A stretch of DNA of 64,000 nt from Synechococcus sp. CS-1325 (GTDB lineage: Bacteria > Cyanobacteriota > Cyanobacteriia > PCC-6307 > Cyanobiaceae), in the NCBI GenBank assembly GCA_025128135.1, contig JAHLYW010000043.1:103280-167279 (forward strand). The letters are read 5' to 3'. Under the pieces are notes generated by a model that was not told the DNA's origin, made no database searches, and was given only the letters and a program-made list of their open reading frames with translations. Made by a program: the position numbers and the translations under genes. This document shows, piece by piece, positions 17,754 through 26,695 of the stretch; position 1 is the first letter of the stretch; each line of letters opens with the position of its first letter.

Positions 17754-18760
17754 CGGCCGCCACCGCCGGCCCCGGCCCCCACATCGAAGCGGTGGCGATC
17801 ACCTGCAGCAGTGCCGAGCGCAGCGCCTCCTTCTTCTGCGGATCGCTCGGCTTTGTGCGGCTGGGCGACCACCGGCTGGTGCAAGGCCCTGAAGCCGCCC
17901 TGTTCGGGCTGCCGGAAGGGCGGCTGCTGCGGGTGCAACTGCAGCTGGGCGAGGAGCGCCTGGATCTGATCGAGGTGCTCGATCCCGGCCCAGGCGAGCG
18001 GCCGGGCCGGCCGCTGCCGCCGGACTCACGCAGCTGTGATCTCTGGTTCCAGCACCTCTGCCTGGTCACGACGGATCTGGCGGCCAGCCAGGCGCGCCTG
18101 CAACCGTTGCTGGCCGCTGGCGTGCTCACGGCGGTGTCGGAGGCCCCCCAGCGGCTGCCCGACTGGAACACCGCCGCCGCTGGCATCTGGGCATACAAGT
18201 TCCGGGATGCCGATGGCCACACCCTGGAGCTGCTGCAGTTTCCCGCCGGCAAGGGAGATCCCCGCTGGCACCGCCCGCGGCCAGCCGGTGCCTGGGAGCT
18301 GCTCGGCATCGATCACAGCGCCATCGCCATCGCCGATTCCGGCCGCAGCCGTGCCTTCTACAGCGATGGGCTCGGCCTGATCGCGTTGCCGAGCGGCGAG
18401 AACAGCGGCGTGGAACAGGACCGGCTCGATGGGCTGAGCGGAGCGAAGGTGCAGATCACGCCGCTGCGCTGCAGGGCCGGCATGGGCATCGAAACCCTCG
18501 CCTACCTGCCCCCCAACCAGGGGCGTCCGCAGCCGGGGAATCCGGCCCCGCAAGACCTTTCCCACTGGCAGATCCGCCTGGCGGCCAGCAACCTCGAGCA
18601 GATTGCCGCCACTGCGGCGGCCTTCGGAGCGCAGGTGCTTCCACCTGGTGTGCTGGAGCTGGAGGCGGGGGCCTCACCCTGGACGCGGGGCCTGCGCCTG
18701 GCCGATCCCGATGGCCACGAACTGCTGCTGCTGGAGGCGGGCGGCGTCAGCGGCTCCTGA
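17750..18760 (+). CDS. Two-domain VOC/glyoxalase-fold protein
   Basis: The 336-residue protein contains two vicinal-oxygen-chelate units. The first (about 10-160) ends with FRDADGHTLELLQF and the second (about 185-330) ends with LADPDGHELLLLE; both have the DGHxLEL-type metal-ligand strand. A further His is present at the start of the second unit (GIDHSAIAI). VOC enzymes include glyoxalases, extradiol dioxygenases and resistance proteins, so the reaction is undetermined. The 4-bp overlap with the EamA transporter gene implies the two act on the same compound or stress. Confidence 0.82.
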   Translation: MTAATAGPGPHIEAVAITCSSAERSASFFCGSLGFVRLGDHRLVQGPEAALFGLPEGRLLRVQLQLGEERLDLIEVLDPGPGERPGRPLPPDSRSCDLWFQHLCLVTTDLAASQARLQPLLAAGVLTAVSEAPQRLPDWNTAAAGIWAYKFRDADGHTLELLQFPAGKGDPRWHRPRPAGAWELLGIDHSAIAIADSGRSRAFYSDGLGLIALPSGENSGVEQDRLDGLSGAKVQITPLRCRAGMGIETLAYLPPNQGRPQPGNPAPQDLSHWQIRLAASNLEQIAATAAAFGAQVLPPGVLELEAGASPWTRGLRLADPDGHELLLLEAGGVSGS

Positions 18761-18796
18761 ACCCCATCGACGCAGCCGGGCGCCTTGGTTACGTTG

Positions 18797-19318
18797 ATGG
18801 CCCGAAGCGTGCAAACTCCCGTGGCTGTGGAGATCGTCGAGGTCCTGGTGCCGATCGGCCCATCTCCCCTGGCCGAAGCGGCGCTGACGCTGCTGCGGCT
18901 GTTCACCGGCATCGCCTTCATCCGCCATGGCTGGCCGAAGCTGCGCAACCTCGGCACCTGGGCCGCCGCCATGCGCACGCCCCGCTGGCTCTGTTTCCTC
19001 TCGGCGGCCTCGATGTGGGCGGGCGGCATCGCCTTGATCATCGGGCTGCTCACACCGCTGGCCGCCCTGGCGATTCTGGTGTCGATGGCCTATGCAATGG
19101 TGCTGGAGGTGTTCGCGGGCACTCCGTTCATCGCCCCGGACCCCTATCAGATTCCGGCTGGAGATTATGCCGGCCCCATGGGTGTGGGGGAACCGCCCAG
19201 CTGGGAAAAGGCGGCCATGTATGTGGTGATGTGCCTGGTGCTGATCAGCGCCGGTGGTGGCGCACTCTCCCTCGATGGGCTGCTGATCAGAGATCTCCTG
19301 CTGAGCAACTTCGGCTGA
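18797..19318 (+). CDS. DoxX-family membrane protein
   Basis: The 173-residue protein (ATG 18797; TTG 18785 is possible) has four hydrophobic spans. The signature region LTLLRLFTGIAFIRHGWPKL is typical of the DoxX/TQO small-subunit fold. Members are small quinone- or redox-associated membrane proteins with poorly known roles. An insert between helices three and four (about 105-135, Pro/Gly/Tyr-rich) is longer than in minimal DoxX proteins. It follows the VOC gene by 36 bp. A second DoxX-like gene lies at 30455-30859. Confidence 0.78.
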   Translation: MARSVQTPVAVEIVEVLVPIGPSPLAEAALTLLRLFTGIAFIRHGWPKLRNLGTWAAAMRTPRWLCFLSAASMWAGGIALIIGLLTPLAALAILVSMAYAMVLEVFAGTPFIAPDPYQIPAGDYAGPMGVGEPPSWEKAAMYVVMCLVLISAGGGALSLDGLLIRDLLLSNFG

Positions 19319-19361
19319 GAAGCTCAGCCGCGTCGATGCGGATGGTGTGCCACCGGCCTGA

Positions 19362-21014
19362 TCAGCTCTGCAACCGGGCGATCAGATGATCGCCCACCCG
19401 CAGGGCGTTGGCGATCGCGGTGAGCGAGGGGTTCACGGCGCCGATGCTAGGGAAGAAGCTGGTGTCCACCACGTAGAGGTTGTCGAGCTCGTGGGCTTTG
19501 CAATCGAGATCCAGCACCGAACTGGCCGGATCGGTGCCGAAGCGACAGGTGCCGGCCTGATGGCCCACGGCGGCAATCGCCATGCTGGATTTCACGTAGA
19601 TCTGACGCTCCACCAGGTGATTCTTCAGATAAAGAGAATCCAGCAGGCTGCGCAGATTGTGCTCCAGCCTGGCGCTGGCCGTTTGATTGTTGGGGGTGTA
19701 GGAGAGCGTGATCGCCCCCTCCTTGTTCACGGTGATGCGGTTCTCTGGGTCGGGAAGGTCCTCGCTGCTCAGCCAGAAATCCAGCGCATGCTCGGCGATC
19801 TTGTCCATGCTCCAGCCCGGCATCAGGAAGGTTTCCAGCGGGGCATAGCCCTTCATGATCGTGCCGCTGGTCTTGCCCGTCATCTGGATGTTGCCCATCG
19901 GGTAGGGAAACGCCTCAGAGCCCAGATACCAATCGTTGATCGACACCGTTTTCTGAAACACGGTGGTGTTGGGTTCATGGGCCAGCGCCACCAGGGCCTT
20001 GCTGTTGTGGAACATGTAGTTGCGGCCCACCTGCCCCGAGCCATTGGCCAGGCCGGCCGGGTGGCGGTCGCTGGCAGACATCAGCAGCAGCCGGGCGCTG
20101 TTGGCGGCACCGCAGCTCACCACCACCACATCGGCGGAAAAACGCATCGGCTCGCCATCACGCAGGAGTTCCACCGCCGTGACCCGCCCACCACTGGCAT
20201 CGGTGAGCAACCGCTGCACATGGGCGCGGGTGAGCAGTGACACATTCGCATCGGCCAGGGCCGGCCGGATGCCCACCACTTCCGCATCTCCTTTGGCATG
20301 CACAAGGCAAGGAAAGCCATCGCAGCGGTTGCACTTGCGGCAACGGCTGAAGGGCAGGTTGGCCTCATCGAGCATCACCCCGCTGGGGGCGTGGAAGGGG
20401 CGCAGGCCGGCGGCGCGCAGGTCGTCGACCAGCTTCTGCATGCGCGGCTCATGGGCGATCGGCGGATGGGGATAAGGGGCACTGCGGCGGGGATCGGTGG
20501 GATCCTCCCCCTGCTGGGCATGCACATGGAACAGCTCTTCAGCCCGCTGGTAATAGGGCTCAAAGACGTCGTAGGGAAGGGGCCAGGCCGGTGAGATGCC
20601 GTCGTGGTGAATCAACTCACCGAAATCCGCCTCGCGCAGGCGGAAGTGGGCGGCCCCATACATCTTGGTGGCGCCGCCCACCATGTAGTGGCTGCCGGGC
20701 TGAAAGGCCTTGCCGTGTTTGTCGTGCCAGGTGTCGGCAGACACGTAGCGGCCCTGCTGAAACACCGCTTCGGCGCTCCAGTTCTGCGGTTCCTGGGGGA
20801 GCCAGTCGCCGCGCTCCAGCACCAGCACCTTGAGGCCGCTGCCGGCCAGATGCCGAGCCAGGGTGCCACCACCGGCCCCACTGCCGATGATCAACACATC
20901 CACGTGGCTGCCATCCGGTGGATTCAACTGGCCGGCGCCAGGAAGCGGCGAGAGGGTGATCGGGGGAGCAGTGATCGGGGGAGCGGTGATCGAGGCCGGT
21001 GGGGTGGCAGGCAT
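19362..21014 (-). CDS. GMC-family FAD oxidoreductase
   Basis: The 550-residue flavoprotein has an N-terminal FAD fold (VLIIGSGAGGGTLARHL) and the substrate-side motif GGATKMYGAAHFR. The C-terminal GMC end carries the active-site His (VGHQAGTCRFG) and the distal NPSLTAIANAL motif. GMC enzymes oxidise alcohols, sugars or sterol-like substrates; here the acceptor and substrate are unknown. A cluster C-x2-C-x2-C-x4-C (CRKCNRCDGFPC) near residues 222-235 is found in a subgroup of GMC proteins and could be structural or metal binding. The first 25 residues are low-complexity Pro/Ile/Thr repeats. It follows the glycosidase gene by 51 bp on the same strand. Confidence 0.88.
   Translation of the reverse strand: MPATPPASITAPPITAPPITLSPLPGAGQLNPPDGSHVDVLIIGSGAGGGTLARHLAGSGLKVLVLERGDWLPQEPQNWSAEAVFQQGRYVSADTWHDKHGKAFQPGSHYMVGGATKMYGAAHFRLREADFGELIHHDGISPAWPLPYDVFEPYYQRAEELFHVHAQQGEDPTDPRRSAPYPHPPIAHEPRMQKLVDDLRAAGLRPFHAPSGVMLDEANLPFSRCRKCNRCDGFPCLVHAKGDAEVVGIRPALADANVSLLTRAHVQRLLTDASGGRVTAVELLRDGEPMRFSADVVVVSCGAANSARLLLMSASDRHPAGLANGSGQVGRNYMFHNSKALVALAHEPNTTVFQKTVSINDWYLGSEAFPYPMGNIQMTGKTSGTIMKGYAPLETFLMPGWSMDKIAEHALDFWLSSEDLPDPENRITVNKEGAITLSYTPNNQTASARLEHNLRSLLDSLYLKNHLVERQIYVKSSMAIAAVGHQAGTCRFGTDPASSVLDLDCKAHELDNLYVVDTSFFPSIGAVNPSLTAIANALRVGDHLIARLQS
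20956..21000 (-). repeat. Three tandem 15-bp units at the GMC N-terminus
   Basis: Units at 20956-20970 and 20971-20985 (gtgatcgggggagca / gcg) are nearly identical, and 20986-21000 is a diverged copy. On the minus strand they encode ITAPP pentapeptides before the FAD fold. These residues are likely dispensable. Confidence 0.8.
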
Positions 21015-21065
21015 GGCGGTGTTGGAGGCGGCGGAACAAGAAAACAGACCAGACCGATGCTGCGT

Positions 21066-23729
21066 TCAGGGAAGTGGATACTGGGCGAGCTGGGTGATCA
21101 TCTTGCAGACGATCGCGCTCCAGCCGGTCTGATGGCTGGCGCCCACCCCACGGCCGGTGTCGCCGTGGAAGTATTCGTGGAACTGGATCAGATCACGCCA
21201 GTGGGAGTTGCGTTGAAACAGCTCCACATCCCCCAGGAAGGCGCGCCGGCCCTGGCTGTCACGGCGGAAGAGATTCACCAGCCGCTGCTCCAGCTGCAAC
21301 GACACATCCCAGAGGCTGAGCCAGTGGCCGGAGCCGGTAGGGAATTCCACCAGGAAGCTGTCGCCATAGAAATGGCCGAACTTCTGCAGGGATTCGATCA
21401 GCAGGTAATTGAGCGGCATCCACACCGGGCCACGCCAGTTGGAGTTGCCTCCAAACATCGCCACCGGGCTGTCGGCAGGTGAATAGGCAAGGCATTCGGA
21501 TTCGTCTCCTTCGGTGTAGCAGAAAGGAGCCGTTTCATACACTTTGGAGAGCGAGCGAATGCCATAAGGCGAGAGGAATTCAGCCTCATCGAACAGCCGT
21601 TCACAGATGCGGCGCAACCGATCCTCCGGCACCAGCGAAAACAACAGCCGATCGTTGTGCCGGCGGCCCAGGTGCGTTTCCACCCATGAGGGAGACGTGC
21701 GCTCGTGGATGTACCACGCCATGCTGCGCTTCACATCCAGCACCGGCAACCGCTCCAGCGTTTCCTGATCGAAGCTGGCCACAGCCAGCAGGGGAATCAG
21801 GCCGGCGATCGAGCGGCTGCGGAGATAATCGGAGCTGCCATCCGGCCGCTCGATCACATCGTAATAAAAGCCATCCTGCTCGTCCCAGTTTAGAAAGCCG
21901 TTATCTGTGGGTGTGTTGAGCGTGAGGTTGAGCTGCACGAAGTCGTAGACGAAGCGTTCACACAGATCGGCATACTCCGGCTCACTCACACTCAGCTCCA
22001 CGCTGATGTTCAGCAGATTCAGGCTCAGCGACGCCATCCAGGCGAGGCCATCGCTCTCACCGATGCGGCTGCCATCCGCCAGCGGAAAGCGGCGATCGAA
22101 CACGGCGATGTTGTCGAGGCCGAGGAAGCCTCCCTCGAACACATTGTCTCCCGAACGGTCGTTGCGGTTGGCCCACCAGCCGTACTCCAGCAGCAACTTG
22201 CGCAGCGCGGCGCGCAGAAAGGGCCTGTCCGCCGCACCGTTCTGCTTGCGATCGATCTGAAACACACGCATCGCCGCCCAGGCGCCGATCGGTGGGTTGG
22301 GATCGGAGAGGGCCCATTCATAGGCGGGGGTCTGGGCGTTGGGCGCCGTGAAGCGGGGGCTGCGCAGCAGCATGCACTGCTCCTTCGCGGTGGCTGGATC
22401 GAAGCCGGCGAACGCCACGGCGTGCACCATCAGATCCCACTGGCAGAAGTAGGGGTACTCCCACGAATCGGGCATGGAGATCACATCTTCCACATGCAGA
22501 CGCCGCCAGGCCGCATTGGCACTCCTGAAGCGCTCCGGCGGCGGCACCGGCTGGCCGGGGTCCCCCTCCAGCCAGCGCTTCACATCCCAGCTGTAGTACT
22601 TCTTGCACCACAGCAACCCAGCGGCGCCTGCGAGGTGAATGCGGCGGTCGTCGTCGGCCAGACCCGGCACGCAGTGCTCGAAGTAGGCACGCCATTCCTG
22701 TTCGCGCGCCTGATGCATGGCGTCGAACGCCGCTCCGAAGGCCGCCGGCTGCTCGCCCGCCCAGAGGCGCAGATCCACCACCCAGGTTTCACCCGGCGCC
22801 AGGGTGCGGCGCAGCAGCCGGGCCGCCTTGGTGCCCCGCTGGGCGGGATTGATGGCACCCTCCTCCCCCTCGACCACATAACGGTGGAAACCATCTTTCT
22901 GAAACGGCCGCCGGTTGGGCTGGCGGAACAGCCGTCCGGTGTTGGTCTCGTTGTCGGTGAAGATCCAGGGGCCCGGCTCAGCGCAGGCCAGCCGGTACGA
23001 GCCGAGGCCGGGCAGCCCAGGGGCGCGCAGTTGATCGCCCTCGAGCTCCAAGGGCTGCTCGGCGGCGCCCGCATAACCCCAGCTCCAGGTGTTGCGCAAC
23101 CAGAGGGTGGGCAGCAGGGTGAGCGGCGCCGGATCGGGCCCCCGATTGGTGAGCTGCAGGCGGATCAGCAGGTCGTCGGCCGCCGCCTTGGCGTACTCCA
23201 CCTGCACGTCGAAGTAACGGTCGTCGTCGAACAGCCCGGTGTCGACCAGCTCAAATTCCGGGCTGTCACGCCCGCGGCGGGCGTTCTCGTCGATCAGGTG
23301 CTCGTAGGGGAAGCGGCGCTGGGGGTATTTGTAGAGCCCCCGCATGAAGCTGTGGGTGGGGGTGTTGGCCAGGTGGAAGGTGTAGTCCTTGATGTCTTCG
23401 CCGTGGTTGCCTTCGGGGTTGCCCAGTCCGAAGGGCCGCTCCTTGAGGATGGGATCGAGGCCGTTCCAGAGCGCCACCGAAAAGCAGAGGCGGGCGCGCT
23501 GATCGCAGAGGCCCAGCAAGCCGTCTTCCCCCCAGCGGTAGGCGCGCGAGCGGGCATGGTCGTGCGGAAAGGAGCGCCAGGCGTCGCCGTCGGCGGAATA
23601 GTCCTCCCGCACCGTGCCCCATTGGCGATCCGGCAGGTAGCTGCCCCAGAGCGCCCAGGGCACCAGCCCCTGATCCCGCTCGGCCATGCGACGCCGTTCG
23701 GCGATCGGGCTGGCATCGCTGTCGGGCAT
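21066..23729 (-). CDS. GH63-like glycoside hydrolase (MGH1 type)
   Basis: The 887-residue protein belongs to the glucosidase / mannosylglycerate-hydrolase-like family (alpha/alpha six-barrel clan). Recognisable segments are the N-terminal WGSYLPDRQWGTVREDYS, the beta-sandwich up to about residue 400, and the catalytic barrel with SWEYPYFCQWDLMVHAVAF, FEGGFLGLDNIAVFDR, GGNSNWRGPVWMPLNYLL and YGDSF. The W-D (general acid) and late Glu residues fit retaining or inverting GH63 architecture. No signal peptide, so it is cytoplasmic; a role in breaking down compatible-solute or trehalose/glucosylglycerate-like sugars is possible but not shown. It precedes the GMC gene on the same strand. Confidence 0.85.
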   Translation of the reverse strand: MPDSDASPIAERRRMAERDQGLVPWALWGSYLPDRQWGTVREDYSADGDAWRSFPHDHARSRAYRWGEDGLLGLCDQRARLCFSVALWNGLDPILKERPFGLGNPEGNHGEDIKDYTFHLANTPTHSFMRGLYKYPQRRFPYEHLIDENARRGRDSPEFELVDTGLFDDDRYFDVQVEYAKAAADDLLIRLQLTNRGPDPAPLTLLPTLWLRNTWSWGYAGAAEQPLELEGDQLRAPGLPGLGSYRLACAEPGPWIFTDNETNTGRLFRQPNRRPFQKDGFHRYVVEGEEGAINPAQRGTKAARLLRRTLAPGETWVVDLRLWAGEQPAAFGAAFDAMHQAREQEWRAYFEHCVPGLADDDRRIHLAGAAGLLWCKKYYSWDVKRWLEGDPGQPVPPPERFRSANAAWRRLHVEDVISMPDSWEYPYFCQWDLMVHAVAFAGFDPATAKEQCMLLRSPRFTAPNAQTPAYEWALSDPNPPIGAWAAMRVFQIDRKQNGAADRPFLRAALRKLLLEYGWWANRNDRSGDNVFEGGFLGLDNIAVFDRRFPLADGSRIGESDGLAWMASLSLNLLNISVELSVSEPEYADLCERFVYDFVQLNLTLNTPTDNGFLNWDEQDGFYYDVIERPDGSSDYLRSRSIAGLIPLLAVASFDQETLERLPVLDVKRSMAWYIHERTSPSWVETHLGRRHNDRLLFSLVPEDRLRRICERLFDEAEFLSPYGIRSLSKVYETAPFCYTEGDESECLAYSPADSPVAMFGGNSNWRGPVWMPLNYLLIESLQKFGHFYGDSFLVEFPTGSGHWLSLWDVSLQLEQRLVNLFRRDSQGRRAFLGDVELFQRNSHWRDLIQFHEYFHGDTGRGVGASHQTGWSAIVCKMITQLAQYPLP

Positions 23730-23793
23730 CAGAGCGTGAGCAACACCAGGCCATCCTGGCCGCGACCGGCGTTTCCGCAGGCCGCTCTGTGGG

Positions 23794-24252
23794 TTACCCC
23801 ACCATCAGGCCGCCATCTTCGCTGAGGCATTCCTGCCAGCTGCGCAGATCGAAGAGCAGTTCTTCGAGCGTGAGCAGGGCCAGTTCCCGCTCCAGCGCCC
23901 GCTGCAGGCGCCGCACCAGGGCCTGGGCCACCTGCTCACCTGCCAGCGAAGGGTCGCTCGCCATGACCACCGCGGGCCCCAGCGCCGGCCCCAGCGCCGG
24001 ATCGGCCCGCACGGCCTGCAGCACCTCAGCGACGGGGATCGCCGCCGGCGGGCGCCGCAACCGGTAGCCACCGCTGCGCCCCCGGCGCGCCTCCACCAGA
24101 TCGGCCCGCCGCAGCTGCAGCAGCACCTGCTCCAGCATCGGCGCCGGGATCGACTGGGCGGCGGCGATCTGGGCCACCGAGCACCAGCTGCCGGGCTGCT
24201 TGGCGAGCTCCAGCAGCGCCTTGAGCGCCTGCAGGCCGCGGCGCTTGATCAA
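23794..24252 (-). CDS. Rrf2-family transcriptional regulator
   Basis: The 152-residue protein has the Rrf2 winged-helix pattern: LQALKALLELA, the recognition-helix region VAQIAAAQSIPAPMLEQVLLQLRRADLV, then the wing ARRGRSGGYRLRRP. The three-Cys Fe-S cluster motif of IscR and NsrR is absent; the only cysteines are near residues 24 and 142, so it probably does not hold a classical [2Fe-2S] site. The start is TTG 24252 inside a TTGA overlap with the ubiD stop, so translation is coupled to ubiD. Local control of ubiD or quinone genes is an inference from linkage. Confidence 0.86.
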   Translation of the reverse strand: MIKRRGLQALKALLELAKQPGSWCSVAQIAAAQSIPAPMLEQVLLQLRRADLVEARRGRSGGYRLRRPPAAIPVAEVLQAVRADPALGPALGPAVVMASDPSLAGEQVAQALVRRLQRALERELALLTLEELLFDLRSWQECLSEDGGLMVG

Positions 24253-25811
24253 CGCCGCGCCGCCAGCCGCTCCAGCACATGCTCCAGGGTGTAGCCGAAC
24301 AGGGTGGGATCCGGCTCGGTGGCGTCGATGTCAGCCAGACCCAGCTCCGGCCAGCGGGCATCGAGCCGGTCTTCGATCGCCGCCGGCCGGCCCAGCGGTT
24401 CGCCCCACTCGTGCCGTTTCTCCGGCCCGATCTTGGTGGTGGCATCGATCGCCAGGCGTCCGCCCAGCCCCAGCCGTTCGCTGGCGAAATCCAGCGTGTC
24501 GAACGGGGTGTCTTCGAGCACGAACAGATCCCGCTGGGGGTCCACCTGGGCGCTGATCGCCCAGATCACCTGGCGTGGGTCGCGGATGTTGATCGACTTG
24601 TCGACCACCACCACGAACTTGGTGTAGGTGAACTGGGGCAGCACGGTCCAGAAGGCCATCGCCGCCCGCTTGGCCTGGCCGGGATAGGCCTTGTCGATCG
24701 AGAGCACGGCCAGCTTGTAGCTGAGCCCTTCCATCGGCAGGAAGAAATCGATGATCTCGGGCACCTGCTGCCGCAGAATCGGCGTGTAGATGCGGTTGAG
24801 CGCGATCGCCAGCATCGCCTCCTCCTTCGGGGGGCGGCCGCTGAAGGTGGTGAGAAACACGGGGTTCCTGCGCTGGGTCATGCACTGGAAGCGCACCAGC
24901 GGCGAGGCTTCCACGCCGCCGTAGAAGCCCATGTGATCGCCGAAGGGGCCATCGGGAAGCTCCTCGCCGGGGGTGATCGTGCCCTCCAGCACCACCTCGC
25001 TGTGGCTGGGCACCTCCAGATCCACGGTCTTGCATCGGGCCAGCCGCACCCCCTCGCCGGCGTAGATGCCGGCGAACAGCCACTCACTGAGCTGCACCGG
25101 GATCGGTGTGGCGGCCGCCATCACCAGCAGCGGATGCACGCCGATCGCCACCGCCACCTCCAGCGGCTTGCCCATGGCGGCCGCCTTGCGCAGGTGGCGG
25201 GCGCCACCGCGCACACTCAGCCAGTGCACGGTCATCGTGTTCACCGACTGCCGTTGCAGCCGGTAGACGCCCACGTTGGGCACGCCGGTTTCCGGGTCTT
25301 TGGTGATCACCAGGCCGAGCGTGATCACCCCGCCGGCATCGCCGGGCCAGGGGCGCAGCAGCGGCAGGCTGTCGAGGTTCACCTGATCGCCCTTGAACAC
25401 CTGCTGGTGGCAGGGGGGCAGCAGGTCGAGGTCGGGGCGGGCTTTCACCACATCCCAGAGCGCCCCGCCGAAACGCACCGCCTCGCGCAGCCCCTTCGGC
25501 GGCCGGGGCTGCTGCAGCAGGGCCAGCCGCGCGCCGAGATCCTCCAGTTCTTCGGCCCGTTCCAGGCCCATGCTCCACACCACCCGCTGCACGGTGCCGA
25601 GCAGGTTCACCGCCACGGGCATCGGGCTGCCGATCACGTTCTCGAACAGCAGGCCGGGGCCACCGCGGGCCAGCACCCGGTCGGCGATGGCGGCGAGTTC
25701 CTGGTCGGGGTCGACGGGGGCGGTGATCCGCCGCATCTGGCCGCGTTCCTCGAGAAGGGCAAGAAAGCCGCGGAGATCGCGGGTGGAGCTCCGCGGCAGC
25801 GTGGCCGGCAT
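24249..25811 (-). CDS. ubiD: UbiD-family prenylated-FMN decarboxylase
   Basis: The 520-residue protein is a UbiD decarboxylase. It shows the N-terminal LRGFLALLEERG, the core FGDHMGFYGG with the prFMN/metal-binding Glu region (LEVPSHSEVVLEG), and the C-terminal DDP-like VVVVDKSINIRD. UbiD enzymes need prenylated FMN made by UbiX. In cyanobacteria a homologue has been linked to decarboxylation in plastoquinone-9 synthesis, so that is the leading guess. Start ATG 25811 with the divergent comB only 45 bp away. It overlaps the Rrf2 gene by 4 bp. Confidence 0.92.
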   Translation of the reverse strand: MPATLPRSSTRDLRGFLALLEERGQMRRITAPVDPDQELAAIADRVLARGGPGLLFENVIGSPMPVAVNLLGTVQRVVWSMGLERAEELEDLGARLALLQQPRPPKGLREAVRFGGALWDVVKARPDLDLLPPCHQQVFKGDQVNLDSLPLLRPWPGDAGGVITLGLVITKDPETGVPNVGVYRLQRQSVNTMTVHWLSVRGGARHLRKAAAMGKPLEVAVAIGVHPLLVMAAATPIPVQLSEWLFAGIYAGEGVRLARCKTVDLEVPSHSEVVLEGTITPGEELPDGPFGDHMGFYGGVEASPLVRFQCMTQRRNPVFLTTFSGRPPKEEAMLAIALNRIYTPILRQQVPEIIDFFLPMEGLSYKLAVLSIDKAYPGQAKRAAMAFWTVLPQFTYTKFVVVVDKSINIRDPRQVIWAISAQVDPQRDLFVLEDTPFDTLDFASERLGLGGRLAIDATTKIGPEKRHEWGEPLGRPAAIEDRLDARWPELGLADIDATEPDPTLFGYTLEHVLERLAARR

Positions 25812-25856
25812 CGAGTGGGTCCTGAGCGTCGCTGCCTACTGTGACGCACGCGACCC

Positions 25857-26624
25857 GTGCCCTGCGCCGTGCTGATCCATACCTTCCACACCTCTGAAGA
25901 CGTGCCCGAACGCGGCCCGGGAGCAGCGGCGGGCCCGGATGCGGCCGTGGTGATCGACGTGCTGCGCGCCACCACCACGATCGCCTGGGCGCTGCAGAAC
26001 GGGGCAGAGGCGATCCAGGCCTTTGCCGACCTGCCCAGCCTGGAAACGGCGGCGGCCGCCTGGCCAGCCGAACATCGGCTGCGGGCCGGCGAACGGGGCG
26101 GAGCGATGGTGGCAGGCTTCGATCTGGGCAATTCGCCCCTGGCGGTCACGCCGGAGCGGGTGGCGGGCAAGCGCATCTTCCTGAGCACCACCAACGGCAC
26201 CCGCTCACTCGACAAGGTGCGCGACGTGCCCCTGCTGCTGACCGCCTGCCTGCCCAACCGCCTGGCGGTGGCCGAACGGTTGCTGGAGAAGAACTGCCGG
26301 CAGGTGTGGATCGTGGGCAGCGGCTGGGAAGGCTCCTATTCGCTGGAAGACACCCTGGCGGCTGGCGCGGTGGCGGCGGCGGTGAACGAGCTGGGGGGAT
26401 CCAGCCAGCCAACCGTTCGGCCCGGCAACGATGAAATGGTGGCCGCCCTGGCCCTCTGGGAGCAGTGGAAGCAGGATCCCGAAGCTTGCCTGCGAACAGC
26501 CAGCCATGGTCAGCGGTTGATCGGCCTGGGCGACCATGACGCCGACTTCCACTGCTGCGCCGCCGTGGACAGCCTCCGGGTCGTGCCGCTCCAGACCGAG
26601 CCGGGCGTGCTCAGGGCGAGCTGA
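25857..26624 (+). CDS. comB: ComB-family 2-phosphosulfolactate phosphatase
   Basis: The 255-residue protein matches Com[17 protein letters not shown] in the first third, [32 protein letters not shown] and [16 protein letters not shown] near the end. The characterised archaeal enzyme makes sulfolactate from phosphosulfolactate in coenzyme M synthesis. Cyanobacteria carry homologues without making coenzyme M, so the true substrate here is open. Start is GTG 25857, or GTG 25869 four codons later. It is divergent from ubiD. Confidence 0.88.
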   Translation: MPCAVLIHTFHTSEDVPERGPGAAAGPDAAVVIDVLRATTTIAWALQNGAEAIQAFADLPSLETAAAAWPAEHRLRAGERGGAMVAGFDLGNSPLAVTPERVAGKRIFLSTTNGTRSLDKVRDVPLLLTACLPNRLAVAERLLEKNCRQVWIVGSGWEGSYSLEDTLAAGAVAAAVNELGGSSQPTVRPGNDEMVAALALWEQWKQDPEACLRTASHGQRLIGLGDHDADFHCCAAVDSLRVVPLQTEPGVLRAS

Positions 26625-26695
26625 TCGCCTGCGCGCAGCCAGGGAGGGTGCCATCGGGCTCCCCTACAGTTCCGCCGTCCTTTCAGCCGTTTCCG

